The notes beneath the pieces are model-generated. The model worked only from the letters and a program-made list of their open reading frames with translations, was not told the DNA's origin and did not search any database. DNA of 64,000 nt from contig NC_092859.1 in NCBI RefSeq assembly GCF_032062135.1, positions 29,521,319-29,585,318 of the forward strand. The letters run 5' to 3'. This document shows, in pieces, positions 34,356 to 45,371 of this stretch. Within the stretch, counting starts at the first letter, position 1. Each line of letters begins with the position of its first letter. The position numbers and the translations under genes were made by a program. The stretch comes from Pyxicephalus adspersus (taxonomy: Eukaryota; Chordata; Amphibia; Anura; Pyxicephalidae).

Positions 34356-36391
34356 TCCTCTCTACTCTAGAAGTAGCTTGTCGTTTACAGATAGAACTTG
34401 GCAGAGCTAATATTTCTGTTTGTGTAACACTGCAGGCAGAATGCAGAGGAAATTACCAATTTATTAGATGTGTGGCAGGATTACCAGGTATGTATTGCAT
34501 TTATAGAACAGATATAACAACACATTAATAGTATATTTAATAGACCAGAATGTGACTGTAGGTTCACTTCAAGAATTTACAGTCATTTTGTTATGTTTTA
34601 TAAAATGTGTGCACTTCCATATTTTTAAATATTGAATTTACTGGAACCCCAACCTGATCACTTCTCTGATAGGCTGCTGAACGCCCCTGTAGGAACACAA
34701 CTTCTACGTCTTCTACCTAAAGCCTCAGATGCCCTTAGTTTAAGTGGCATATTTTGATATTCATCAAACATTCACATTCACATTTAATTTAAAATACATG
34801 CACAGAAACATGCACCTGCAGTGAACATTTAGTGAATGTTGTACTTGCTGCCTTTTTATTTTAATATGCCCCTTAGAGTAAACCTGTCAGGAGAAATTGG
34901 GGCTCTGCCACTGCCTATCTCCTTTTGACACTACCAGCTGCCAAGCTGTCATTGGCTTCATTGCTTTTGGAGTCACTGAACTGGAACAAAAATGGAAATC
35001 AGAAAGTCAGAGTCAATTCCAAACTCCTGATCTGCATACTGGTTCTATGTCAGTGACTTGTTAAAAAAAGACAAAACATTAAAGTCATAAGATCAAGACA
35101 TCATTCAGGGTCACTATCTATGTTCTATTAGCAGTCCTGGTCTCTGCAGTTTTTTTTGCTGTTCTCACAAATGTCAGGCACAGATAAGCCCCCTGCAGCT
35201 TCTCACTTTATGATTTGCTACAAACCTGCAATATTGCACATTGAGAGGAGATTGGGGAAATGCATCCTTCTGCTTGCAGCAGACTTGTACCATTTGCACA
35301 TCCTAGACAAAGTCAATAGATCTGAAGGAAAGCTTTGTATTGAAAAGTAGAACTTTTTTTTGATAAAAGGATTCGCCGGTTTTTTTCCCTGGTCAGGTGC
35401 TTTTTTTTTTTCATGTAGACTTGTTATGTTACTGAAAGTTTGGATTTATTGACCACACAAGAGTTAGCAGCCTAGGAACTCTTGATAAAATATCTTATCT
35501 TGTGCATGTGAATGGTATCAAGCCATAACACTTTACTCCATCCCAAGCTGTTGAGGTATTTTTGTCCTCCTGATGTTTGGCAGTGCAGCAGACAGGCCAA
35601 TCCTTCTAACAGGCACCATGAGAAAGGAAGCTTATTTTAGGAGTGTCACGGTGGAAGATCGATCGCTCTGACTCATACAGTAATTGGGATGTTGGTGAGA
35701 GATTGCCACATCCTTTATGCCAATTGCTGACAAGTTATACATTAACACAGACATTCTGTCCATTGCTACATCTAATGCCTACATGGAAATACCGGCGCTT
35801 GGGCTTCGTGCCAATTCATTTCCCACCGACAATGTGAAATATCGAGAGATGGGCGGTGTGACTAAAGCTGGCACCTTGCTATGATTTTCCATAAAGGACA
35901 TGATTTATGGGCGAGACAAGAAAATGATAGCGGATGATTGTAATGGATTAACAAATTAAGAAAAGCATATACCCTGTTTACTGGAAGGATTTATTTTAAT
36001 CATTGCATAAGTGTGCAGATAAAATATTTTATATAATAAATTCTTTACATATGGGAGTCAGAAGTTGCTGGGATCCTTTTATGTTCATTGGATTTAGGGT
36101 ATGTGTGGCAATCTGATCACTGGAGACTGAGGCAATGCATCCTCCTGCTTGCAGCACACTGACAACATCATCTCGGCCTAGGCAAAGTCACTGGACTGGA
36201 GCTTAAAGGAGATGGAAAGTCAGAGATCTCGCATTTATAGGTATTAAAGAGCAGCTAGCACATGATAACAGATAAATATGTTTTGAAAAATTTGGGTTTT
36301 AAATTTGGGGGGAACACTTGAAATAACTTGTAGGTCTTCAGGGAACGCCTACTATCATTTCTGTATCCATAAATCATAATGCATTTGGGTG
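34356..36391 (+). repeat. Intron with dispersed repeat R4, copies 2 and 3
   Basis: Two copies of R4 are present: 35241-35330 (GGGGAAATGCATCCTTCTGC, TCCTAGACAAAGTCAATAG) and 36116-36204 (GCATCCTCCTGCTTGCAGCA, CCTAGGCAAAGTCACTGGAC). They are about 870 bases apart in the same orientation. The rest of the stretch shows no exon. The part 35640-36000 is repeat-poor with several CpGs and may be conserved non-coding sequence. Confidence 0.6.
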
Positions 36392-36545
36392 GTGATCAGT
36401 GGGAAGAATGTCACATATTGCTGGCCAGTGGAAAGAATGGCACCATTACAGATAACCAAAAAGATCATTGGTGTCACCTAACCTGACCTAAAGGGGGAAT
36501 TCGTACCAATCTTTGGAGAAACCCTGGTCGAGGAGAACGGTAGAA
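36392..36545 (+). repeat. Dispersed repeat R5, copy 1
   Basis: ATTGCTGGCCAGTGGAAAGA, ACAGATAACCAAAAAGATCA and GAAACCCTGGTCGAGGAGAA match ATTGCTGGCCAGTGGGAAGA, ACAGATAGCCAAAAAGATTA and TTGGTTGGGAAACCCTGC at 59513-59652. Same orientation, class unknown. Confidence 0.65.
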
Positions 36546-37399
36546 CTGTCAAACTTCTGCCTATAAGAAAACTACATGTCCCTTTATTGATTGCATTGTG
36601 TATTATAGGAATGTTTACTTTTGTAGTCTCAGCTTTCTACAACCCAACTGGGTGGCTACAAATGAAGACATTCTGAATGGAGCATGAGTTGTAGCCACAG
36701 ACATTAAACATATGAAGTTCTACAACAGATATAAGGTGTTTTGGGGGACAGATAGCACATATTTTTTAGAACAAAAGGAGAAAGGAGGTCAATCATTATG
36801 ACATAAAAATAGGAATGTTTAGTTTATGGCTTTAGTGACACTTTCTTAAAGTGGAACTTCTTTTAAAAAATGATATTGTTGCTGTTAAGTGTGACCTGTT
36901 TGAAAAGTATGAATGCAGAACTGTAAAGTTACTAATAGGTCCAATTTAAATTGGTTGGTTCATGGAGGTTGCAGTGTGGTTACCTGAAGCCACCCATAGA
37001 GTATGAATGGGGGTGATAGTGAGCACTTCAGTACGGTCTACTGGAAAATGATGAACCAGCACAGCAGGTGGGGAAGCCAAGCAGCTGGCAAGGTGCCAAC
37101 CCCCAGCAACCAACCGCTGCTCTCACCACTTGTCTAAACAAGCCCCTATTTCATGGGAAAACATATCGATTTTTTACTTCTGATATATAAAACTAACATT
37201 CTTAATAGTGAGATATAGTTTAGTAAACTGACCCTGATGTGTACAAAAGTGGAAAAAACTACAGGTAAAGTGAGAACTCCAAAACAAAGTAAACAGATGA
37301 ATAACACCCAGGAAAACAGTTTTATTGGCGAGTCTTGCACGGTGTTTATCCATCATTTATTCCTAAAAGCTTACTAAAAGGTGGAATTATAGCTCATGC

Positions 37400-37770
37400 C
37401 AACAGGCACGGAAGACAGCATCTGAAACCTTTCACAAACCTTTTGGTGAAATATTATTTTCTCGCATCTTTCCAGCAGTTAACACCAGGCCCCTGACAAG
37501 ATCATTATGTATTGTTACGCATAATATTTTCCTGTTTTAATTCACGCTTGTGGAGTAACGCGTTTTCTCTGGAAGTCTGCGTCACAGCTCTTCTCACTTA
37601 GCGGACACTCTTAATGGTTTGTGTTGAGGGCCCTATGTAATGTGCGAGCGGGCAGATGAATCCTGTAAAAGACACATTAAACCATGTTGCCGTGACTTAT
37701 TAGGTCCAACGTCTTTTAAAAGGCAGCGGTGGCTGAATGTTTAAATTTCATGCAATCGCATTTTTTTTCA
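37400..37770. promoter_or_regulatory. Candidate conserved intronic non-coding element
   Basis: This block has no detectable repeat similarity and no credible ORF. It retains many CpGs (for example TAACGCGTTTTC, GTGCGAGCGGGC, GGCAGCGGTGG) against a CpG-poor background and carries homeobox-like ATTA cores and CATTAT/ATAATG motifs. These are typical features of deeply conserved enhancers in long introns, but conservation is not visible from one sequence. Confidence 0.3.
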
Positions 37771-38104
37771 TTATTCACACAAAATGTGTGAATGTTTAGT
37801 ATGTTGTTTTTTTCTGGTTCCCCTGACCCATCAACAGGCTACGGACATTTTGTCTAATGAGTTATATTAGACCCACGGGCATTGAGTCTCTGTTCATCTT
37901 TATGGAATGCAAGTCAGTGGGAGGGCCTGTGTATATTTGTAAAAACAGGAGATGACCCTATGTGATTTCCATATGGAATGCAGAACTTCCATTAAAATAC
38001 TACAACCCAACGAATGAAAAGATCAAGTCAAAGTTAGTTGGGGAGGAGGGGAGGAATCATGCTGGATGTCTTTCAGACAGAAAATGAGGCTATTTTTGTT
38101 TTTT

Positions 38105-38413
38105 GGGTGGCACAGTGGCTCAGAGGTCAGCACTCTGCTCTTTGCAGCACTAAGTCCCAGGTACGAATCTCTGCCGGGACACTATCTGCATGATTCTCCT
38201 TGTATTTGCATCCTCCTCCTACATTCCAAAAAACATGCAGTTAGGTTAATTGGCTTCCCCCCCAACATTGACCTTAGACTATATTAAAGACATGACTATA
38301 TTAGGGACATTAGATTGTGAGTCCCTTTGAGGGACAGCTAGTGACATGACTATGGACTTTGTACAGCGCCGCGTAATATGTTATTTGCTATATATAAGTA
38401 CTGTGTAATAATT
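38105..38413 (+). mobile_element. tRNA-headed SINE with A-box, near full length
   Basis: The head GGGTGGCACAGTGGCTCAGA with AGCACTCTG keeps the A-box region. The B-box reads GGTACGAATCT, with one change from GGTTCGAATCC. The body has AACATGCAGTTAGGTTAATTG, GGGACATTAGATTGTGAGTC, CTATGGACTTTGTACAGCGC and a TAATAAT tail. This copy and that at 20839 together define the family consensus. Confidence 0.9.
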
Positions 38414-38546
38414 TGCTGCAGTTTCTAATGTACATTGTGTGAAGTTGACAGTGTGCAGTGACACCAAAAGAAAGCCATTTCATCACAAGAGAGGAGTTTG
38501 TACCTTTGTGCAAGACTGAAGAAAGAAGGCCAGAAGTCTGCTTTAA

Positions 38547-39131
38547 CCTCCCTAGCTGTAACGAGTGTGACTCGTAATGAAAAATATTTCCTGAAAGTGG
38601 TAACCCTGAGTCACACTCAGGGTAGATAAACCAATGGGAAACCTATAGTAAATACAGTGCTTACCTGATCCGGCGGTGTCCCGCATTGTCCATTGCCGCG
38701 ATCCCTGTCTTCTTTCTTCTTCCTCCGACGTCTTCTGCACACGATGAGTCACTTATGGAGTTCCCGGTGACGGTGGGGCGGGGTGGGAAATTCAAAATCT
38801 ATTTGTATTGCATTCAATACAAAACTAAACTGTATTGAATGCAATACATTAGATTTATATGTGTAAAAGCAGTACACTGTTTTCAAGAACATTTATTTTA
38901 CAGTATATATAATACTATGAGTATAATATTTATTTTTTTAAATTTAAAAAAATAAAAAAATATATATATATAATCTTTTTAATTTATTTAATGTATTATT
39001 TTTACATGATTTTGTGTTTTAAACTTTATTATACTCATACTATTAAATTTTACTGTAAAATAAATTTTCATGAAAAACAATGTACCTCTTTTAGACATAT
39101 AAAACTGGAGAGAAATGTACCACTAGAGAGG
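38547..39131 (+). mobile_element. 585-bp piggyBac-like MITE flanked by TTAA
   Basis: It begins CCTCCCTAGC and ends ACTAGAGAGG, with TTAA directly outside on both sides (38543-38546 and 39132-39135). TTAA duplication is the hallmark of piggyBac transposition. Inner features: CGAGTGTGACTCG and CTGAGTCACACTCAG palindromes, a GAATGCAATAC inverted pair, an AT-rich centre, and two related blocks TAAAAGCAGTACACTG and CAATGTACCTCTTTTAGAC that make the element partly self-complementary. No transposase. Confidence 0.88.
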
Positions 39132-39170
39132 TTAAAGGTAATATCATAAATGTAAACATAAAAATGAATG

Positions 39171-39325
39171 TAACCTGGAATGGATTTCTAAAAAATAATT
39201 TGCTATTGGCAAATAATTTTAGTCTTTGACCTGATCCATTCCATATTTACTGGATCACCCAGGTTCTCCTATGATAGTCTCTGGGCATCTCCAGGCTTGT
39301 TGAGCTTCAATAAATCAGGACCAAT
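39171..39325 (+). mobile_element. Palindromic MITE (copy 6), left arm truncated
   Basis: It starts inside the left arm at ACCTGGAATGGATTTCTAAA and keeps the full right arm: TTACTGGATCACCCAGGTT, CTATGATAGTCTCTGGGCATC and TTCAATAAATCAGGACCA. Right arm is of the second subtype. Confidence 0.82.
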
Positions 39326-39840
39326 GAATATACCACCACATCTAAGGGCTGGTAAACTGAAATATATTACGTTTTCGCTCTTGGCTTTAGATACTTAAAA
39401 ACCCATCCTATAGGAAGTGAGAAAACAACTGTAACAGGTCACTAAAATAAAAGAGAATTTGTCTTCTGTAGATACTGATAATAGGGGTCAGATAGCCCTT
39501 TTTTGTCACCTTAAAGAGAACCTGTCCTCTGCATTGTGCTCTTGGTAGCCTCTGTATGATGGAAATAAAGGTAAAGAGAAACTTGTTTTAAACAAAGTTT
39601 ATGAAAACAAACTTGTCCCCACTGTGTATAATATAATTTTATGCCAGACTGAGAGCAATAATTTGCCAATATGCAGCCCACACAATTGTAATGGCTGACC
39701 TATCTGGTATCGAGGTATTTGACACAATCTCATTTTAAATTAGGGATTATATTGTTTGTGTGCAAACTGAATTTATGGGTATAGGTTCTTTACGTTCAGA
39801 AACTAAATCATGCCTTGGGGCTTAAATGCATTTTCATATT

Positions 39841-39955
39841 TTTAGATTGTAAGCTCTTTGGGGCAGGGTTCTCTCCTCCTCCTGTGTCACTGCCTGTATC
39901 TGTCTGTCATTTGCAACCCCTATTTAATGTATAGCCCTGTGTAATAATAATAATA
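39841..39955 (+). repeat. Dispersed repeat family B tail, + orientation
   Basis: TTAGATTGTAAGCTCTTTGG, CTCTCCTCCTCCTGTGTCAC, TCATTTGCAACCCCTATTTAA and a (AAT)n tail are the reverse complement of the sequence at 57655-57835. The first block also resembles the SINE body block GGGACATTAGATTGTGAG, so the families may share a 3' module. Confidence 0.75.
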
Positions 39956-41089
39956 CAAATACAAAATGTGCATTTTTGTATGAGTGAGCCAAATATAAGA
40001 ATTGTCTGTGGCAGCCAAAGGTTTTATAGCAGAACCAGTTTCAAGAGACAACATTATGCAGGTGGGTGCTGGGAGGTGAAGCCTTCAGGAGAGCCCCGGA
40101 TGGTCCCTGACATCGGCACAGCTTGATAAATAGAGCCAATAATAGATGGAGTTAAGCAGAACTACAATTTGTATCCATGCTTATTTATGGAGTGAGATGT
40201 GTATTGCTTGTGCAGCAGGAGGATGGGAAAATAATGAGACCCATAAAGTTCTGATTATCTGTTATCAGAGCATTATGAATATCCGCTCTCATTACAAAGA
40301 GATGTTTTGTTAATTAGAAAGTGGGAGGATTGTAAATCATGGCGGAGAGGTTCACATCTATTTGTTCTATGGGAACTCGGCCCTAGCAGAATGTCAATGA
40401 CTGCAACTCACTTCAACCTTATAGGAAGCCTTTCAGGGATGAAATATGGAAGCTGTTGTTGCTGACTTGCATTTGACTTTGCGAGCTCCAGGGTTGGCAA
40501 GAATGGAACAGGCATGCAGCCAGTGAAGTGCCAGAGTAATAATTACAATCCTACTTTTGTTTATGTTGTCAGTTATATTTAAAGGAAATCGAAATTCAGA
40601 GGAACATGTAAGGAGATGTAAATCCAATCATTAAAGTTTAATCATTAACAAGTAATGTCATTTCAAAAGACTTTTCAATATTTCTAAACCTGCATCTTGT
40701 ATTAAAATGATCCCTGGTGATCCTGCCATGAAGGTCCTTTATTCTTTGTATCTACTAGCTTTACAAATGTCAAAGTCATGATACCACTCCCATACTGCAA
40801 TAATAACTCCGTATATGTTCTCACTGATAATACAAGAGGACACGGACAATAAATATGTATACAACGAGGTGAGCTAATCTGCCGTGCAGCACAATAGTCA
40901 CATCCACCGCAGCTGCCACCTGGAATATGATACGGCAGGTTAATGATGGAGCACTAAGATGAGCAGGAAGAGGCACCAGCACAATAGGTGATTCTGGGAT
41001 GGATATTTATTAAAACTAAACACATGTAAGGGGCTGCCAAAGGATTTACATTTCTGCTCACACAGTCTTAAAATTTCTAAAGCTCTGCT
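39956..41089. other. Intron sequence; possible conserved block
   Basis: No exon was seen. The part at about 40060-40400 is repeat-poor, with TTATTTATGG, CATTATGAATATCC and TTTGTTAATTAGAAAG motifs, and could be an enhancer; this is weak inference. Confidence 0.35.
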
Positions 41090-41990
41090 TCAATGCATTT
41101 CTGTATTTTAGGCCTTAAATAAGGGTAGTTTGGATCTCCCGCCCCAGCCCCTAAAAGAAAAAACCCCAGCAAAGTTTTTTCCCCAACACCATAAACATTT
41201 CCCGTACCCCACTTACTATTTAACTTTTCCCGCATTTTTCCCCCACTATTGCCTACCAGCCTATACTCTTCTCCCAAAAACGCACTGACACCTTCCTTGG
41301 GTTTAAATTGGCTGGCAAGCAGCCATTTATTAACAAAACAACTTAAATAACAATAAATAACCATTAATTACAACAATATTTAAATAGCATATAAATAATA
41401 TCTCTATTAACATAAATAAACATATATAAAGACATATAACATTAGTATACTCTTTATATATACTTTACAGTCTTTATTAATATAAAACCTTTTCCAAACT
41501 TTAACTCAACCCCATTTTTCACTGTGCCCAATTGCACTATAACCAACAACCAACTCCAGTTTACTCCACCAAGCTGAAGGTCTAGGAAAACAGGTAAAGT
41601 CCGTTCCACCAAAATTGTTTAACCACACACTGGCCCCTAGCCACCCAGCACCACCTCAGGGTCCCCACCATAATACCATTTAAATGGGCACCCTACCAAT
41701 TGGTTGCCCTTCCCAATTACCAACAGGACTCTTACCCTCCTAAACCCCAACCGCCTCCAACACATAACCTTGCTCCAAAGGGAGGGTGGGTTCGAATTTT
41801 CCTTTCCAGAAAAAACTGTCTCTCACTTCCGACGTGCCCTTTTACTTAAACCTTTCTATCCTCCTCCCCTTACCAGACCTCTAGTTAATCCCACCCCTAA
41901 CCTCCCTCCCTCACATTAACCCATACATAACCTGCTAACAGAAAAAAAGGGGCGGGGCTGCACAAACACCCAGTCATGCCGGCCCTACGC
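41090..41990 (-). repeat. Interspersed repeat family X, copy 2
   Basis: The - strand reads AATAAATGGCTGCTTGCCAG at 41331-41312, and near its 5' end GGCATGACTGGGTGTTTGTG, matching the first copy at 32118-33054. The + strand is therefore C-rich in its second half and AT-rich in the middle. Ends estimated from where similarity fades (AACTACCCTTATT against GCTACCCGCGTCA). Confidence 0.6.
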
Positions 41991-43026
41991 TTAGTTCCCT
42001 GCTGCAGGCCTCCCTGAAGACCTGATTTTCTGTGCTGCAGTTAGGTGGCACTTACAGGTCTTGTCCCTCCCCCAGCCTGTGATTGGGCAATGAAAGGAGA
42101 AGCGGCAGACTGATGAGCTCATCTCTGTGTCACCCTGCTTTTTCCTTCCATCAGCATGTCTTTTGTTAGCACTGAAGGACAAGTTATTGGATCCCTCTGG
42201 TGCTTCTAATCTAAGCACTGTCATATGGGGACTGTAAGAGGCTGATACCTGGTCAAGTCAGCTTCTATTTAAAAAAAAAAAAATATTATTTAAAGATTAA
42301 TTATTTTTTTGTTTTAATGAAAAGTACTGACATGATCATAAACGATCATCTCCAGTGCTGAAATTCTAGCATTTGTTTGTAGCTTGATATAGGCTACATT
42401 CACACAGGCCATGTGGTTGTAGTGCGTTTACGACTTCCTGATGCCAGGGAATGGCTGCTTTCTGGAGACGCTACATGTAGCTTCTCCCTGCAGAAACTCT
42501 ATAGAGAATGAATTGGGATTGGGTACTACTCACTACTGTCAAATAGGCAGACACTGGTTCTTCAGTACTGCGGTACCAGACAGGCAGTGACAGAGCAGCT
42601 GGCAAGGTGCCATCTGCAGGGAGCCACACAGGATCTCTGATTCCAAGGCCCTAATCAGCCTTAATTACCTTCTCCCTTCTTCTATTTTTCTGCTGACCTT
42701 TTTACTTAATTACTATTAAAATTAGTTTTTTCATATTTTTGTTTGTTATTTTTTTGTGTCATCTAAGAAAATTGAAAAAAATGTACCAGATACCTTATTG
42801 TAGTGTTATTTTAAATCGAACAAATTGTATAATTTATGTGTATTTTTTATTCACAGTAAAACTTTTAAAAAAATAAAAATGATCTAAAAAAATAAAGGAT
42901 CTAAACAAAAGAAGTCATCATTTTATGTATGGTCGTCTATAGATTCCATAGAACATAAGATAATATTGTCAAAAGAAAGCCTTAAGAAGCAATGCATGCA
43001 AAGTCATCACCAAATAACCAGACCTA
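41991..43026. other. Intron sequence with possible further repeats
   Basis: The part 41995-42260 has the look of another dispersed repeat (CAGCCTGTGATTGGGCAATG), but no second copy is in the window. GCAGCTGGCAAGGTGCCA at about 42597 recurs at 37081-37098, suggesting a diverged repeat pair. No exon was recognised. Confidence 0.4.
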
Positions 43027-43233
43027 TTGGGCCTGAGTTAATAAAGCTCTCCAAGACTGGATGAATCTGGGTGATCTAGCAAACCTGAAATGGATCTGGT
43101 CCAGGATTGAAAAAATGTACCAATTATAATCAAACAATTTTGAAGAAATCCATTTCAGGTTTGCTGGATCACCAGGTTCTCTTGTGATTGTCTATCTTCT
43201 CCAGTCTTGGAGAGCTTTAATGAATCATGCCTG
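43027..43233 (+). mobile_element. Palindromic MITE (copy 7), mixed arms
   Basis: Ends GGGCCTGAGTTAATAAAGC and GAGAGCTTTAATGAATCATG. The left arm lacks the GATACACTTTCATCAG block after GACTGGAT. The right arm has GTGATTGTCTATCTTCTCC, the second subtype. The centre TCCAGGATTGAAAAAATGT is inverted relative to copy 2. Confidence 0.85.
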
Positions 43234-43499
43234 TAGTGAATGTAAAAATGGTTCTGGTCAATAAGCGGTGTACAGTATGCCAGCTAGTAGTTCATTAGTA
43301 TTTCCAGTCATTTCAGCAGGAACACATGATATGGTTGAGATATGAAGCACAGAATGCCCCATCGCCGTCAGTGCTCCCTTGTGGACCAACATACCAGCAC
43401 ATACACTAACTGGGCCCTACAACAGCTACTTAAAAAAAAAGTTCAACCTTTTGTATTTTTTGCCCTAAAGGACCAAGTAATCCATTAATTAAAACCTCT

Positions 43500-43910
43500 C
43501 TGAATGTGACAGGCCCTGTGTACATCTGCGCTGTCAGCTCACGCTCCGGAGCACAGGGTGCATTAGCAGAAGTGTACATTTCGCTCCATTGATTCTGAAA
43601 TGAAAGTTATCGAGTGGGTATAGCATGGCGAGGCGCTGCCAATATCCGACACGCTCTCTCCTCCCGCTTCCCAGGCTGCTTTGGGAGATGTCCAGTCAGT
43701 ACATCCAGAGAGGGCGGAGATGGTTCAGATGACTCGAAAATCCATTTCCTGCAGAACGACATCCAGCTTTGACAGAGCTGCAGCTTTCTTCTATAACAGC
43801 TGGAAATGGGGCTTACTGGCCTTACCAGATACAGAATTATGATATTGACTTCGGGCAAGGAACAGGCAGCCCAGAGATTGATTAGCTCCACCACTCACTG
43901 TCAGCCATAG
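43500..43910. promoter_or_regulatory. Candidate conserved intronic non-coding element
   Basis: Repeat-free, CpG-retaining sequence (TGCGCTGTCAGCTCACGCTC, GGCGAGGCGCTGCC, ATATCCGACACG) between MITE copies 7 and 8. The 95-codon open frame on the - strand at 43607-43894 has no domain. Enhancer-like character is inference from composition only. Confidence 0.27.
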
Positions 43911-44192
43911 TACATGCCAAGGCATCTGATACACATTGTCACCTCATTCACTAATGCAAAATGAAGGTTTCTTTATTCAGGAAATTAAAAGCCATTTTTT
44001 AAATGAACTTGGCATCAGATTTGTAAAGTATGTGTATGATAAGTAATGTGTCAGTGTAACATTTCCTGGTATTTATTACCTCTCATAGTACTCCCCTTGA
44101 CAATGCATTCATCTGCACGCTCGTAATTCCTATACAGTTTTTGGCTGTGTTTACAAATGACAAAGATCACACCCCTGCATCAAAAAGCTGCA

Positions 44193-44401
44193 ATGGGCAT
44201 GATTTACTTAAGCTCCATGACTTGAGAAGATAGACTAGCATGAGTGATCTAGCAAATCTGCAATGCATTTCTAAAAAAATCATTTGCTATTAGATGACAA
44301 ATGTTTTCAATTCTGAACCAGATCCATTCTAGGTTTGCAGAATCACCAAGGTTCAACGATAATAATCTATCTTCTCTAGTTTGGAGAGCTTTAGGCCCCA
44401 T
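44193..44401 (+). mobile_element. Palindromic MITE (copy 8, second subtype)
   Basis: The arms are AGAAGATAGACTAGCATGAG and AATAATCTATCTTCTCTAG. The right end reads GGAGAGCTTTAGGCCCCAT, with the AATAAATCA part deleted. The hAT element at 44424 begins 22 bases later. Confidence 0.85.
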
Positions 44402-44423
44402 ATTGCAGTCTGACTACTTAGAG

Positions 44424-44844
44424 CAGGGTTGTCAAACTTACATACACAGAGGGCCAAAACTTAGACAAAGTCGCGGGCCGAAATTGAAGTTTATTAAAAA
44501 AATTGAGGACGTTTTTCCTTCCCATTAGATATAAAACCTTTTAATATGGAAACAAAGAGGTTTTGCTTAACATTCAATCTGGAACAAGCCTATAATAGAG
44601 AAATAGCACCCCTACTACAATTCCCTGTCTATAAAACAGTCCAATGCGGGGCCACATAGGCAGAGAGCCCAGTGGTCTATAGACACCAGTGATGCCCGAA
44701 ATTGTAGTAGCGGCGCTATTTCAATGCAGCGACGGGCCAGCTGCAATTCATATTTAGGGGCCAAAAAAAAGGACCCTTTGGGGGGCAAAAAAAAAGGCCG
44801 CTGCGGGCCAGATTTGGCCCTTGGGCCAGAGTTTGACACCCCTG
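44424..44844 (+). mobile_element. 421-bp hAT-type MITE (family H3)
   Basis: It starts CAGGGTTGTCAAACTTAC and ends AGAGTTTGACACCCCTG. The 15-base terminal repeats differ at one position. Exact 8-bp duplications ACTTAGAG lie outside (44416-44423 and 44845-44852). Two A-runs, CCAAAAAAAAGGACC and GGCAAAAAAAAAGGCC, repeat near the right end, and GGGCCAGATTTGGCCC is a palindrome. Confidence 0.95.
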
Positions 44845-44852
44845 ACTTAGAG

Positions 44853-44898
44853 ATAGGGGAATAAGGAAATGCTTCCTCCTGCCTGCAGCAATCAGGAA
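44853..44898 (+). repeat. Dispersed repeat R4, copy 4 (short)
   Basis: GGAAATGCTTCCTCCTGCCT and GCAGCAATCAGG match the R4 core. The hAT insertion directly before it removed or separated its left portion, as AGATAGGGGAATAAGG continues from the duplicated ACTTAG. Confidence 0.5.
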
Positions 44899-45159
44899 AC
44901 TAAATTCTCCCTCCACTGTATATATTTGGAAATGTGAATAACTTTTGATAACTGAAAGAAATACAGTAGGCCGCAGGCCTCCCTTTTACCTCACTAAGTG
45001 GTAAAACTTGGTTTGTTTTGTGCCATGAAATGTTTCTTTAGATAAAAACATTATTGATCCAGAATAACAAACATCCTGTCTCTCCTCGGATGCATTTCAC
45101 CCTCTGATAAACCCACTGCAGAGACCTTTACAACTAGGCACTATAAGAGGTAGATACTT

Positions 45160-45371
45160 TGGGCCTGATTTATGAAAGCTTTCCAAGGCTGGAGAGAATA
45201 CACTTTCAGAAGTGAAGCTGGGTGGCCCAGAAAACATAGTATGGATTTTAAAAAATCATTTGCCATTTGCTAGCAAATGTTTTGAATCCTGAACCAGATT
45301 CCTGGATCACCCAGCTTCACTTCTGAAAGTGTATTCTCTCCAGCCTTGGAAAGCTTTCATAAATCAGGGCC
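45160..45371 (+). mobile_element. Palindromic MITE (copy 9), best hairpin
   Basis: Nearly perfect arms: CTGATTTATGAAAGCTTTCC with its complement GGAAAGCTTTCATAAATCAG, and AATACACTTTCAGAAGTGAA with TTCACTTCTGAAAGTGTATT. Since the arms share the same private changes (GAAAGCTTTCC, CAGAAGTG), they have been kept matched, either by recency or by copying of one arm from the other. Confidence 0.92.
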
